From Cryptomeria japonica (Eukaryota > Streptophyta > Pinopsida > Cupressales > Cupressaceae), in NCBI RefSeq assembly GCF_030272615.1, contig NC_081414.1:332989427-333053426 (forward strand): a DNA stretch of 64,000 nt, read 5' to 3'. Under the pieces are notes generated by a model. The model saw only the letters and a program-made list of their open reading frames with translations, was not told where the DNA came from and ran no database searches. The position numbers and the translations under genes were made by a program. How positions within the stretch are numbered: the first letter of the stretch is position 1; each line of letters starts with the position of its first letter. Positions 10,828 through 21,944 of the stretch are shown here, in pieces.

Positions 10828-11938
10828 TGGAGAACTTAAGAAAACAATTGGAAGGAGCTCTTGTAGATTATGATGCAAAGAAATTGAAGAATATCAAAAT
10901 TGTAGATGATTTGAGGATTACACATGAATTCATTAAAGTAATTTAGGAGAATATTGTTATAGCACAAAATAAAATAAAATAACTTCATGAGAAGATGCAG
11001 AAAGATGATGATGAAAAAGAAACTCTTAATGAACTTGCAAACAAGTTGAGACAGGAAAACAATAATATGAAGAATGAAATGCAAGATATGACTATGATGT
11101 TATGTAAAGACATTGAAGACAAGAAGAAGAATAAAGAAGATTTGACTAGGAGACTCAATGATACTGGAAATGAAAATCTAAGACTTAGTCATGAAAATGA
11201 TATGTTGAAGACAGATCTGATTCACATGCAACATGATAAAACTGAGCTTGTAAGACAAAAGGAAATTCTGGAAAATGAGTTGGCTACTACAAATAAACAC
11301 AAAGGGAAATCCAAGAAAAGTTCAGAGGAGCTTGATGACATGCTGAAAAGTCAGAAACCTAATGGAGATACAAATAGACTTGGGTTTGAGATTGGAGAAA
11401 GTTCTAGTACTGCAAACAATCCAGAATAGAACAAAGCAGTAAGATAACCTAATGCTTATAAGTTTAATGGTAAATATTTCAATTGCAACAAATATGGTCA
11501 TAAAGCAAATCAATGTAGATTTAGAAACAATCAAAATATTAATGCACCCACCAGTCAATGTTCCAAACGCAACAAAGTTGGTCATAATTAAAAAAATTGC
11601 AGAATGAATGTGAAATGCTATGTTTGTGGAATATATGGACATCTATCTAATCAATGCAGAACACAAACTAGCATATGATATGGAAAGGCTATTTAGAGGA
11701 ATAATGTGACATTTTATGCTTGTAACAAAATTGGACATATTGCTATATTTTGTAGAAGCAAGACTTCATTGGAGAACAATAAAGGATCCAGTTTGAAAGA
11801 CACAGAAAAGGCAGATGAGGTAAAGCAAGAATTTTTAGAACAATGGATTAGGAAAGGAGATTAGAATGTTGATGAAACTATCTCTATACCAGCAGGACAG
11901 ATTAATCCTCCACCAGCAAGAGATTCTTCATCCAACTG
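10828..11938 (+). pseudogene. Element D ORF1: coiled-coil, four-zinc-knuckle gag-like protein
   Basis: About 370 codons. The first two thirds (to 11429) are a long charged coiled coil starting MENLRKQLEGAL. Four CCHC-like knuckles follow in 11480-11760: FNCNKYGHKANQC, CSKRNKVGH, CYVCGIYGHLSNQC, ACNKIGHIAIFC. Some Cys are lost, and stops fall at 10945, 11427, within 11589-11600 and later. The C-terminal tail ends PPPARDSSSN, matching the B ORF1 tail PPPPGESSSN. Knuckles imply nucleic-acid binding, as in retroelement nucleocapsid. No protease, integrase or RT follows in the 560 bp before H. Confidence 0.8.
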
Positions 11939-12243
11939 AGAAGTAACCCTTTGGGGGTATTGTAGTAAGTTGAAAATCATGCAGATTACCCTCGATCGAT
12001 GGTAAGAGGATAAATTTCCTCTTTACCGACAAATGTGTTAAGTTTTCAATTTATCGACAAGCATTTAATGTGGTTGGTAAGAGAAATGTCATTATAAATC
12101 AGCTAACTTCCCTCTTTTTGAACTCACCAAGCATTCAAATTAGTATAGAGCGTGAAAACAGAGCAAAAGAATTCAAGGCAAAGGTGTAGATTGATTTCTT
12201 TCAAGCAATCAAAATACTTTAAGGCAGATAAAGGTATTTTTCA
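11939..12243 (+). other. Spacer between ORF1 and ORF2 of element D
   Basis: About 305 bp, the same length as the ORF1-ORF2 gap in element B (17434-17737). The region includes TACCGACAA and GTCGGTA-like motifs also seen in B. No ORF is supported. Confidence 0.6.
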
Positions 12244-12501
12244 ATGGCTTCTTCTTCTGCTCCCGAATTTATTCGAAAACCTACTATTGTGGAAAATGTG
12301 AAATTCCCTAGGCCCGTATTTAAAATAATTCTCAAAGTAGCTAATCAAGATGATTCCATAGGGGCATTTTTGAAAATTCCTAAAGGTGTAGCTTTTGTTG
12401 AAGACCCTAGGATGTATATACATTGCAATATAGAAGAACTAGGTACTGAAGAATTGATGAAAATGTATACCAAGGTGATTTGTGATAAAAATGGTGTTAT
12501 C
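12244..12501 (+). pseudogene. Element D ORF2, N-terminal 86 codons, cut by insertion of H
   Basis: Starts MASSSAPEFIRKPTIVENV and aligns without gaps to the B ORF2 start (MTSSSILEFIEKPTVFEV); shared motifs include FPRPVFK, IPKGVAF and EDPRMYIHC. Similarity stops at 12501, exactly where the H LTR begins (TGTAATATCC). The rest of ORF2 and the D 3' LTR would lie beyond H, outside the window. Function unknown; see B ORF2. Confidence 0.75.
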
Positions 12502-13196
12502 TGTAATATCCTAAAATTGGTCATCTAAACCATGGGCCCCTAATCTCGACAACATCACCAAGGTCCTAACCAAAGGCAATTAAATCAATCTTGAGCACAT
12601 TAATTAATTCTTTAATCATCAAATGTCACATGGCAAATCAATTACTCAATATTAATTAAATATTTATTTAATTAATTGAATCATTCCAAGAATATCATTT
12701 TGATCAATTATCCTATTTTAATTTATTAAATATCCTAGCATATTTAATTAATTAATAAATTTGCCATTTAATCATGCAAAAAAGGAATTAATTTATTAAA
12801 AAAGAGGAATTAATCACAAAGCAAGAGTTAAATTAAAAATAAAATAAAAGAATTAAATTGAGAGAGAAATTAAACTTCAGATGTTATTTCTTTCTTCTAA
12901 TTGAGAACTTAAAATCAGAAAAATAATTAATTGAATTATTAATTGCTTTCTCTAAAATTGGAACTCCAAGCTTTTGAGAAAAAGAAGTTCAGTTGCATTA
13001 AAAAGACTATTTTCTTGAATAAATCAAAGAATTATCCATTTTTATCACAAATACATGGAATTAATTAATTCTTATTTCTAATGCAACTTGAACTTCTTAT
13101 CTGAATGCATTTCAATTAAACTATAGTTAGAATCTATCTCAAAGTTAACTGAATCTGATTTCTCAATTATTTCAAATAATTCTAAATTGTGTTTTT
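12502..13196 (+). repeat. Element H 5' LTR, first part
   Basis: Begins TGTAATATCCTAAAATTGG inside D ORF2, a start typical of gypsy LTRs. AT-rich with many AATTAATTAAT runs and no coding potential. B was inserted at its end (13197). TTATC (12497-12501) is the expected 5-bp target duplication; the partner lies outside the window. Confidence 0.65.
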
Positions 13197-13998
13197 TGTT
13201 AGGATTCCCACAGATACTAAGAGGAGGGGTGAATTAGTATCTAGCCAATTGTAATATTTTCTTGACTTAAAAGATGTAAAGCATATTAATATAGAATACT
13301 GGTAAACAAGAAATAATGCAGTAAGCAAAGATAACAACAACCACATGAGAAACACACCATAACATAGTAGTTTAATGAGGAAACCCAGTGTGGGAAAAAC
13401 CTCAGTGGTATTTGTGACCCACAATATTCATTTACTGGCCAATAAGAGAATATTACTACTACAAGAGGGGCATGCACATGTAAGAAGGCCAAGTGCCTAG
13501 AGCTCACTACTCAATTACAAAATGGGAAGTCTCACTGACTTACAAAATGGATTATATAAATCCAATATCTTGTACTGCTTCAAAATAGCATACTATGCCA
13601 GATCCAGTACCGGTTTATAGCTCTGCTTCATACATAAACCCTTAACCTATAATTCACATAATAGGTCTGCCTTATTTTGCCTAATTGCCTTCCTTTATAC
13701 ATACTTAATTGTTCTACAATGATCTCTTATATATATGAGTCATTTTACAATTTACCAAGTCGGCTTACAATGATTTTACAATAATAAACAAAATAAATTA
13801 CAATCAAAATTCCTGTCGGCTTCTATGTCGGTATGCTTCCTTTCACTGCCGGTACCGGTGGTTTGTGTGCCGGTGTAGAATTTGACTTTGTTGGTGCCGA
13901 TGGATTGCCTTGTTGGTGTCATAGGATTGTAAGGTTGCCATCAATGACAAAACCATCAATCACCTACAATGTCTCATTGGAGTGTGAATTTTCCAACA
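13197..13998 (-). repeat. 3' LTR of element B
   Basis: 802 bp, plus-strand limits TGTTAGGATTCCCAC and TTTTCCAACA. Near-collinear with 18898-19700 with scattered substitutions. It contains a CATATATATAAGAG-type TATA run on the minus strand near 13725-13740. Confidence 0.92.
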
Positions 13999-14012
13999 AT
14001 CTTCTCCTTTGG
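13999..14012 (-). other. Polypurine tract of element B
   Basis: Minus strand CCAAAGGAGAAGAT directly before the 3' LTR. With the upstream GCCATCAATG it nearly equals the copia A site at 1603-1626. Confidence 0.85.
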
Positions 14013-14204
14013 CATTGATGGCAACACTCATGAGAAAAATTCAAAAGTGTATTTAAAAATTGAAGTCCAAAAATTATTACCAAAAGTGTGTGCTCCCCCT
14101 GAGCAGATGATCCTTAAGTTATTTGATTTTTCTCATACCACTACTCCCCCTTTGGCATCAATGACAAAGGTTGTCAAAGTGTCAATTGAGTGTGGTTTCC
14201 AGCT

Positions 14205-17200
14205 TCATCCTTGTAATTGGTTGGTTACAATTTGAAAAAGATCTGCCAAAACCAAATTCAAGCTCTCAATGAACTTTTTGTTGTCTTTTATTGCAGCCTC
14301 TGTCCTCTGAACTGTACCGGTGAGGTGTTGCATTTGCTTTGCCGATGTTTTCTATCCTTGAACCAGGGCATTAGATATTTCTTTCCTTAAGGTGGTGAGG
14401 TAGTCCAGTTGTGGACTTAGTCTCCATTTAAGATCCTTAGCCTTACCTTTTATTCTTTCCTTTTCTCTTTCTAGCCTAACTAGTTCTTCCTCAAAACTTG
14501 TTATCTTCTGCTCCAAAACTGATAACGAATCAGATGAGTTAATGAAATTGTTAGCTAGTTAATTTATTTCTTCTTGTATCTTGCTAATCTTCTTGTCTAT
14601 ATCAACTGTCAAAAAGTTAGTCTTACAAGTATCTCTGTACAAAGTTTTGAATTCCTTTAATGTGCTACATAATTCCAGTAGAAGTGTGTCAAACTGCCTT
14701 GTACACTTCTTTATTTCTTCCTTAGAGAATTTGTGTTTTTCCTTCTCTAATCTCTCCTTGAATGCTTCTTCTTTTATTTGTTCAACTGTCACGGTGTTTT
14801 TAGTAATATACTTAGACAAAGTGTCAAGTTGACTCAAAAAATCTTTATTATCTACCTTACATTTTGGAGCTATCATCTTCAGAATTGGAATTGTATCATC
14901 TATAGCCTTGTATGCTGGTGAGCTACAATCTATTATTTTCTTTAAGGAGTCCAAAAGAACTTCTATTACATTAGCTGATTTGAATCCTATAGTTGAAGTG
15001 CCAACACTTTGTATCCCGTCGGTGGGGGCAATATCCTTGCTTGTGGTGACCTCTGATAGGTCAGTTTGTGTTTCCATTTCCTTAAGCAAAGGTTTGTCTT
15101 TCTCAATTGATGTTGGTGGTACTGATTTTGTGTTAACCTGTTGCTGTGATGGAGCTTGTTGCTCTACTTGTTGTTTTGTGTTACTATCTGCCGGTTTACC
15201 TTCTTTGTTATTTGTTACCGGTGACTCACTAACCATATCTATCTTTCTAGTTGTGTCCTTATCTACCACAATGTTAAATTTTTGAGTATCAATGTCAACT
15301 GTGTATAACACCTCAGAGTTTAGATTTGTGTCCTCTTGTGGTATCTCCATACTCTCATTAGTTGGTTGACTTTTAGTTGTAACTACTGGTGGAGTATTCA
15401 GAGGTGGTGGGGATAAGTTATCTTTTATTTTTATGCTCTGAGGTCCACCAACCTTACCTTTACCCTTATCCTTATCTTTCTGATATACTTTGATAGATTT
15501 AGGATTTATATACTCTTCCTACTTTTCTTTCTCAACAAGGAATATGTCCCATGCATTAGCAGTTTCCTCTACAGCCTCATTTACTCTACCAACCATAAGT
15601 GCTACATGCTGGTGTGTAGTTGAGAATATTGTCTGGTTATCCTCTGAGATCATATCATCTATCTCCTTTGGTGAGTTAATAGGATAAACAACAAGTAGTT
15701 TCTCAATTTTTATTTTCTTGTCAAGCTCTACAACAGCTTGCCTTCTAGCTTCAAGTCTCTTAAATAGTTCTACTGCTACTTCATCTACAACTTGCATCAA
15801 GAATTTCTTATAGATATCCAAGTGTAGAATTACATTGTTTTCAACTTTCTCCTTGTCATCAACTGATAATGTATCATATAATTTATTGATGTTTTTTAGC
15901 TGTCCATCCTCTATTATTTCATTTAGTAGTTTGTCAATTGGAGCAATATTTTGTTGAGTCTTTTTCTTTGGTGTTAACTTTTTCTTATTTGGAGTTATCT
16001 TCTTAGCCAGGGGCCTTACTTCCTATCGTTTTTGTCTGGTTCTTCTAGGAAAAGGTGTGGATACCGGTGAAGGTTCTCTTTTCCTCACTACTCTTTTAAA
16101 TGCAGCTGGCATGTCACTTTTCGAAGAAGTTGCTACTGGTGAAAGGTGAGTTTCTAGTTGTTGTGCTTGTAACTCATATTCAGTGATACTGGTTTGTTTA
16201 AGTATATGTTCTTTGACAACCTTTGCTTGCCTAGATCCTCTTCTTACTGTTGCTTCTACCTTCTTTACTCTTTTCCTTGATTGAATTTGATTTTCAATAG
16301 TCTCAACACTACCAAATATCTCTTCCTTTGGTTCCTTAGGTGCTTCCAGAAGGGATTTTGCATATGTTTCAATTATGTTGTCATCAGTTTCATAACCCAT
16401 TTCAATAACCCAAATGGTTCTTGGGACAACTGCATCCATCCAAATCTTATCCTTCTTAATAACAAAGAATATGTCATCCTTATACTTATCTACAACTGCT
16501 TGTGAAAGTCTAACTCTAGTATTCATCTGGGCCTTTAATGCCTGAAAGTACTCATTTATATTCTTTTCTCTATTTTCACCCATGTTGTGCAGTAAATCAG
16601 ACAATTGTTTGCCTACAAGTATGTAAAAACCTAGATTTTTGTTCGCAATACTGGGCACTTGTTTTGTTATGTGCAACATTAAACAAACAAGTAGGTTACC
16701 AAATCTAAATGTCCCCTTTTTGTCTTTCTTGATCTTTCCAAGATTATCAATCAGTTCATCCTTCAACCATTCACACACATCTATTTTTGCATTATCCTTG
16801 ATCATATCATAAGCACTCTTTATGCATAAAATAGAAACTGAATTTAACCTATTTGCATGTGTTGTTTTATACCCTAAAATCTGACATTGATACCACTTAC
16901 ATCATTCACTCTTAAAGATCTTTTGTCAGATGTTGCTCCTGTCAGGTTAGTCACTAGGTCATTTGATATCTTCTTTGTCTTATCAGGTCTGTTACCGGTG
17001 GAGGGTAACCCTGTCAAACCTTTACTGCTTCTTTAGTTACTTTGTGAACTGAATCTAGCCAGAAAAATTCACCATGAACCCTGCTTAAAACTATCCTTAT
17101 AACATCCTTAGGGAATTCCCGAATACTAAGGATTTCAGTGAATCCTAGGGTTTTGACTATTTTGTGTTCAGGTTTCACATTACCAAAATCATCACAAATT

Positions 17201-17433
17201 ACAGTCTTATACATGTTCATAATTTCCTCATTACCTAATTCTTCTATGTGACAATGAATGTACATTCTAGGGTCTTCTGCAAATACTATACCTTTGGGAA
17301 TTTGAGAAAATGCACCAACATTATCATCCTTCTTAGCTATTTCAGGAACTAACTGAAATACGGGCCTAGGGCATTTGATTACTTCGAATACAGTAGGTTT
17401 TTCTATGAATTCAAGTATAGAAGAAGATGTCAT
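14205..17433 (-). pseudogene. Element B ORF2: about 1,070-codon protein of unknown function
   Basis: Begins MTSSSILEFIEKPT at 17433 and ends with a TGA at 14205. There is one frameshift between about 17014 and 16805 and stops at 16023, 15519, 14559 and about 14364; otherwise the frame is continuous. Order: N-terminal region with PRPVFQ and EDPRMYIHC; a central segment (16650-16800) CEWLKDELIDNLGK...FRFGNLLVCLMLHI; a basic stretch (RKRVKKVE, RGSRQAK); a second conserved part with LLVVYPINSPKEIDDMI; a polar Q-rich linker; and a C-terminal coiled coil. No enzyme motif is seen. The central segment resembles LINE ORF3 and the G ORF, and perhaps the Pfam 'putative plant transposon protein' family. 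ORF1 lies upstream with a 304-bp gap. Confidence 0.75.
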
Positions 17434-17737
17434 GATTATAAATACCTTTCTCTGTCTTCGGAATGATTGATTGTTGAATTGCTTTGCTATTTTTCTCCAA
17501 ATGTCTTTGCTCAGATTTTTCGTGCTCTTTGAATGTTTGAATGATCGGTGAAGTAGAATGGAGCCAAAAACACTGATTTATAATGTTAATTTTGCCAACC
17601 ACCAAATTTAATGCTTGTCGGTTAAGTAATGACTTCACTTATCTGTCGGTATAGAAGTAATTTCAACTTCTCACCATCAACCAAGGGAATAATAGCATGT
17701 TTCACATTTGATTGCCAAACCCTCAAAGATATTTTCT

Positions 17738-18853
17738 TCAGTTAGATGACGACTCTCCTGGTGGTGGAGGAGTATTCCTATCAATATTTAGTTCTGATTT
17801 CCTGATCCATTGTTTTGAGAATTCTTGCTTTACCTCTTCAACCTTTTCTTTACCTTTCAAACTAGCACCATTGTTATTTATTGGTGAGGACTTGCTTCTA
17901 CAAAATTTAGCAATATGTCCAATTTTGTTATAGGCATAACAAGTCACATTATTTTTCTGAATAGCTTTCCCATAACCTATGTTGGTTTGTGTTTTACATT
18001 GATTAGATAAGTGTCCAAATTTTCCACAAACATAACATCTCACATTCATTCTGCAATTTTCAAAATCATGACCAATTTTGTTGCATTTTGAACATTGACC
18101 AGTGGGTGTATTGGTATTCTGATAATTTCTAGATCTAAATTGATTTTCTCTATGACAATACTTGTTACAGTTAAAACATTTGCCATTAAATTTATAAGCG
18201 ATAGATTGTCTTACCGGTTTGCCATGATCCTGTGTGTTTGCAGTACCAGAGCTTTCACCAGTTTTAAAGCCAAGGCCATTAGTGTCACCATTAGGTTTCT
18301 GATTCTTCAACAAGTCACCAAGTTCTTTTGAGCTTTTCTTGAATTTTTCTTTATGTTAATTTGTAGTAGCTAGTTCTCCTTCCAAGATACCTTTTTGTCT
18401 CATGAGTTCATTTGAGTCATTCTATGCATGCATCAGATCTGTCTTCAACATATCATTTTCATAACTAAGTCTTGTGTTTTCATTTGCAACATCATTCAGT
18501 CTTCTAGTCAAGTCTTCTTCATTTTTCCTTCTATCTTCAATTTCTTTACAAAATCTCATAGTCATATCTTGCATCTCATTCTTTGTTGTCATGTTTTCAT
18601 GTTTTAGCTTATTTATCAGATCACTAAGAGTTTCCTTTTCATCATTGTCATTTTGCATCTTTTCACAAAGTTCTCTTCTCTTGTTTCTTGAAATGGTAAT
18701 ATTTTCTTGAAGTGCTTGAATAATATCCTGTGCAGCTTTTAGATTTTCTTCAAGTTTGATATTTTTCAATTTTTCTGCATCATAGCCTGAGAGAGCTCCT
18801 TCTAATTGCTTCATCAGGTTTTCCATCTCTACCAATGTCAAGATCTTCCTCAA
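17738..18853 (-). pseudogene. Element B ORF1: coiled-coil, four-zinc-knuckle gag-like protein
   Basis: About 372 codons with two stops (18422 and about 18357). An N-terminal coiled coil (MENLMKQLEGAL, then LTRRLNDVANENTRLSYEN) is followed by four knuckles: CFNCNKYCHRENQF (last Cys lost), CSKCNKIGHDFENC, CYVCGKFGHLSNQC and CYAYNKIGHIAKFC (second Cys lost). The tail is RNTPPPPGESSSN. Probable role: particle formation and RNA binding, inferred from the knuckles and the position after the primer site. Start may be M at 18853 or the MENL Met 9 codons later; the D and C starts favour the latter. Confidence 0.82.
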
Positions 18854-18879
18854 GCTATTAGGATTCTAAAAATAGAGGA

Positions 18880-18895
18880 CCAAGCTCTGATACCA
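18880..18895 (-). other. Primer-binding site of element B
   Basis: Minus strand TGGTATCAGAGCTTGG two bases inside the 5' LTR: full initiator tRNA-Met complement. The same 16 bases form the TRIM primer site at 9412-9427. Confidence 0.93.
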
Positions 18896-18897
18896 AT

Positions 18898-19700
18898 TGT
18901 TAGGATTCCCACAAATACTGAAAGGGGGGGTGAATCAGTATCTAACCGGTTGTAATATTTCTTGACTTAAAACATGTAAAGCATATTAATATAGTATACC
19001 AATAAACAAGAAATAATGCAGTAAGCAAAGATAACAACAACTACATGAGAAACACACCATAACACAATAGTTTAACGAGGAAACCCAATGTGGGAAAAAC
19101 CTAAGTGGGATTTGTGACCCACAATATTCACTTACTGGCCAATAAGAGAATATTACTACTACAAGAGGGGCCTGCACATGCAGGAAGGTCAAGTTCCTAG
19201 AGCTCACTGCTCAATTACAAAATGGGAAGTCTCACTGACTTACAAAATGGATTATATAAATCCAATGTCTTGTACTGCTTCAAAATAGCATCTACTATGC
19301 CAAATCTAGTACCCGTTTATAGCTCTGCTTCATACATAAACCCTTAACCTATAATTTGTATAATAGGTCTGCCTTATTTCACCTAATTACCTTCCTTTAT
19401 ACATACTTAATTGTTCTACAATGATCTCTTATATATATGAGTCATTTTACAATTTACCAAGTCGGCTTACAATGATTTTACAATAATAAACAAAATAAAT
19501 TACAATCAAAATTCTTGTCGGCTTTTGTGCCGGTATACTTCCTTTCACTGCCAGTGCCAGTGGTCTATGTGCCGGTGTAGAATCTGACTTTGTTGGTGCC
19601 ACTGGATTGCCTTGCTGGTGTCATAGGATTGTAAGGTTGCCATTAATGACAAAACCATCAATCACCTTCAATGTCTCATTGGAGTGTGCATTTGCCAACA
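18898..19700 (-). repeat. 5' LTR of element B
   Basis: 803 bp. On the minus strand it starts TGTTGGCAAATGCACAC and ends GGAATCCTAACA. A minus-strand TATA-like run (ATATATATAAGAG) near 19425-19440 may drive transcription. Confidence 0.92.
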
Positions 19701-20091
19701 CTTTTTCTTGATTTCTCTTGTGAATTTCTATAAATTTAGCCTTCATCTCTCATTCAAATCGCCCCAGCAATATTTGAGAAAAACCTTGGAGATTATTATT
19801 ATGTTGGTTTTTCTCTGGAGTCATTGAAGATATTGTGCTTGCTTTTTTTGAGATTATTGCATCTTAGTTTAGCTTTTTCCATATTTAGTTTGTTTCATTA
19901 TTGCTTGAATCCATATTTCTTGAATCACTATTGCTTGAATTAATCATCCATCTTGCATCCATATAGTTTAATATCATGCTCATATAGATTAAATCCTTCA
20001 TCTTGGTGTATTCTAGTCACTGGTATTGCTTATAAAAATCTGAGAGCAATCTTATACTCGCATCTTTTAGAAGGCAATTAGTCGCTTTGTT
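19701..20091 (+). repeat. Element H 5' LTR, middle part
   Basis: Sequence between the right end of B and the 3' end of L2. T-rich, no ORF. Assigned to the H LTR by continuity: removing B joins it to 13196, and removing L2 joins it to 50706. Confidence 0.55.
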
Positions 20092-20261
20092 CTGATAAAT
20101 TAAAAAAATAGGTTTTCAGGACTTGAAACCTTTAACATAAGTTTTAAGAAAGGACACCAAAAGGATCAGAGCTTAAGAGCCACATACAAAAAGACTGGTA
20201 AGAAAAACTAGTGAACAGAAAGGACAACAAAACTAACAACAACTAATAAATTGAGAAGGCG

Positions 20262-21939
20262 CTACACAGAAATTTTCTTCAACAAGTCCTCTACCTTTTT
20301 CACCAGCTCATCATAAGAAGCCCCAACAAATTTAAGGTCTTCTAGATCCTTATTGGGTTTTTTTATCCTTCTTTTTGCCTCTGGTGCGGGTTTTGGGGCC
20401 TTGAACTTCCCTTGTTCCTTCCGTTTCTGGGTCAATGTCTAGGATTTTCTTTTTATCATCTAGCTTACTGATGAGAGTGTTGGTGTTGTTGGCTAAAATC
20501 TTTAGGATGCTAAGGCTCTATTCAGTGATGTTGTTCAGACACTCCTCAATTTTATCAATTTTTCCAATAGTTTCCGTGAGGGTGTGGTCGTTAGTGTCAG
20601 CAAGATTCTTTCTTTCCAGCAAATCCTTCTCAATTTTTTTGAACTTGGGGTTGAAAGCATCTCTTATGTCTTCAGCTTTGGTGATGGTACTTTTTTAGTT
20701 CCTCTATGAAGTTGGCCATGGTTTTCCCTTCCCCTGTATTGATGGTTTCTAGGATCAAGATTATGTTATAGAGTTTTTTATTTTCGTCCACATCTTTCTT
20801 GTAACCATTGATGAGCCACTCCATAGTTTCCATGAAACCTTGCAAACCCTCGGGGGGAGGGTTAGAGGGGGAGTCAAATTTTTTAGGGGTTGTCTTTTCC
20901 TCTTTAGGAGTGTGTTGGATGGTTGTGTCAATAGCCCTAAGAACCTCTTCCATGGTCTCCTTTTCCAGATTCTGATCATCTTCCAGGGCCTTAACCTACT
21001 TGTGGGCTTTCGGTTCCTTAACAGTCTCCTCTTTCTTCTTGTGCTTTTTCCTTGCCTGGGTGTGAGCTTTAGTCTTCTTCTTTAGCCACCCTTGAGGGTG
21101 TTCCTCCCTAGAGTCATCCAAAGTCCCTTCTTCTAAAGAAATGCTAATCAGAGGAGTGCCTTTAGGCTTTTTTCCCTTAGAGGATGAGGGTCTGGCTTTG
21201 ATGTGTTTCCTCTTCTTTCCACTTTCATAGTCTGAGACATCCATGTTGTCATCAGTATCAGTCGAAGGGTCACTTTCAAACTCCTCTTCCTCAGAGAAGG
21301 AAGGGTCAGACCACTCATCCTCGGAATCCGCAGAGGGTTTCATCTGAGAAATTTGGTTGGCCTTAAAGTGGTCATAGATTAGAACCATAAGGCCTTGGTG
21401 CATGGTTGTATCACCCCATGGGTTCTCTTTGTAGGCCTTGAGGGACACATTCATCGAACAGAGTAGAAAATAAGGGAAGTTAACCTTATTATTGTACCTA
21501 AAGTGATTCAATAGAACAAAGTGATAACCATAAACTTTGGTGAACCTACCATCTAGAGTGATGTACTGCATTAAAACAAAGAGGACTTCCCGCCAGGGTT
21601 TGGCAAAAGCCCTGGGCGGGTAGTAGGTTTTTTTCAACTTTACCAGTTGTTTCTTCTCTTTCTCATTGACCGAGTATCTTTTGATAGCTTCCCTACTGAC
21701 TTTCCTATCTTTGTAGAAGTTGCACCCTTCTCTTGTGAGGCCCGTAGCTTGAGCAATTAAATCTTCATCGATTTCTACAGTTTGGTCTCCCATTTTTAGC
21801 ATGCCCTTTTTCCAGTTTTGCAGAAAAAACTGGTGATCATACCATCATGACCGTGGAGTCTCTCCATGAATTTAGAGAAGCCACCCTTCTGCAGAATGTC
21901 CCAAACCTCCTCCTTCTGTTTCCATTCTTTACAACTACT
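20262..21939 (-). pseudogene. L2 ORF3, main part
   Basis: Continuation of the ORF3 that starts at 26634 and is cut after about 10 codons by the solo LTR. Runs from EPSSCKEWKQKEEVW-type sequence through a 268-codon open stretch (20996-21802) to a stop at 20262. Motifs: LTREGCNFYKDRKVS, FAKPWREVLFVLMQYITLDG, VYGYHFVLLNHFR, then an acidic/Ser-rich linker, Lys-rich stretch and a C-terminal coiled coil with GFMETMEWLINGYKK. Frameshifts near 21800 and 20670. Closely related to L3 ORF3 and clearly but distantly to L1 ORF3. Confidence 0.82.
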
Positions 21940-21944
21940 TGGTT

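Larger units (their letters stand above)
13197..19700 (-). mobile_element. Element B: complete two-ORF non-autonomous LTR retrotransposon
   Basis: 6504 bp, with LTRs 13197-13998 and 18898-19700, a perfect tRNA-Met primer site and a polypurine tract. It encodes ORF1 (coiled coil plus four CCHC knuckles) and a long ORF2 of unknown function. I find no protease, integrase, RT or RNase H motif in it. The target site lies in a T run (TTTTT left, CTTTT right), so the duplication is ambiguous. It resembles gag-only non-autonomous elements such as TR-GAG, but the second ORF of about 1,070 codons is extra. Termini match copia A, its likely helper family. Confidence 0.88.

Noticed and set aside
14908-15285. 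125-codon plus ORF opposite B ORF2
   Set aside because: Low-complexity antisense of the polar linker of ORF2.
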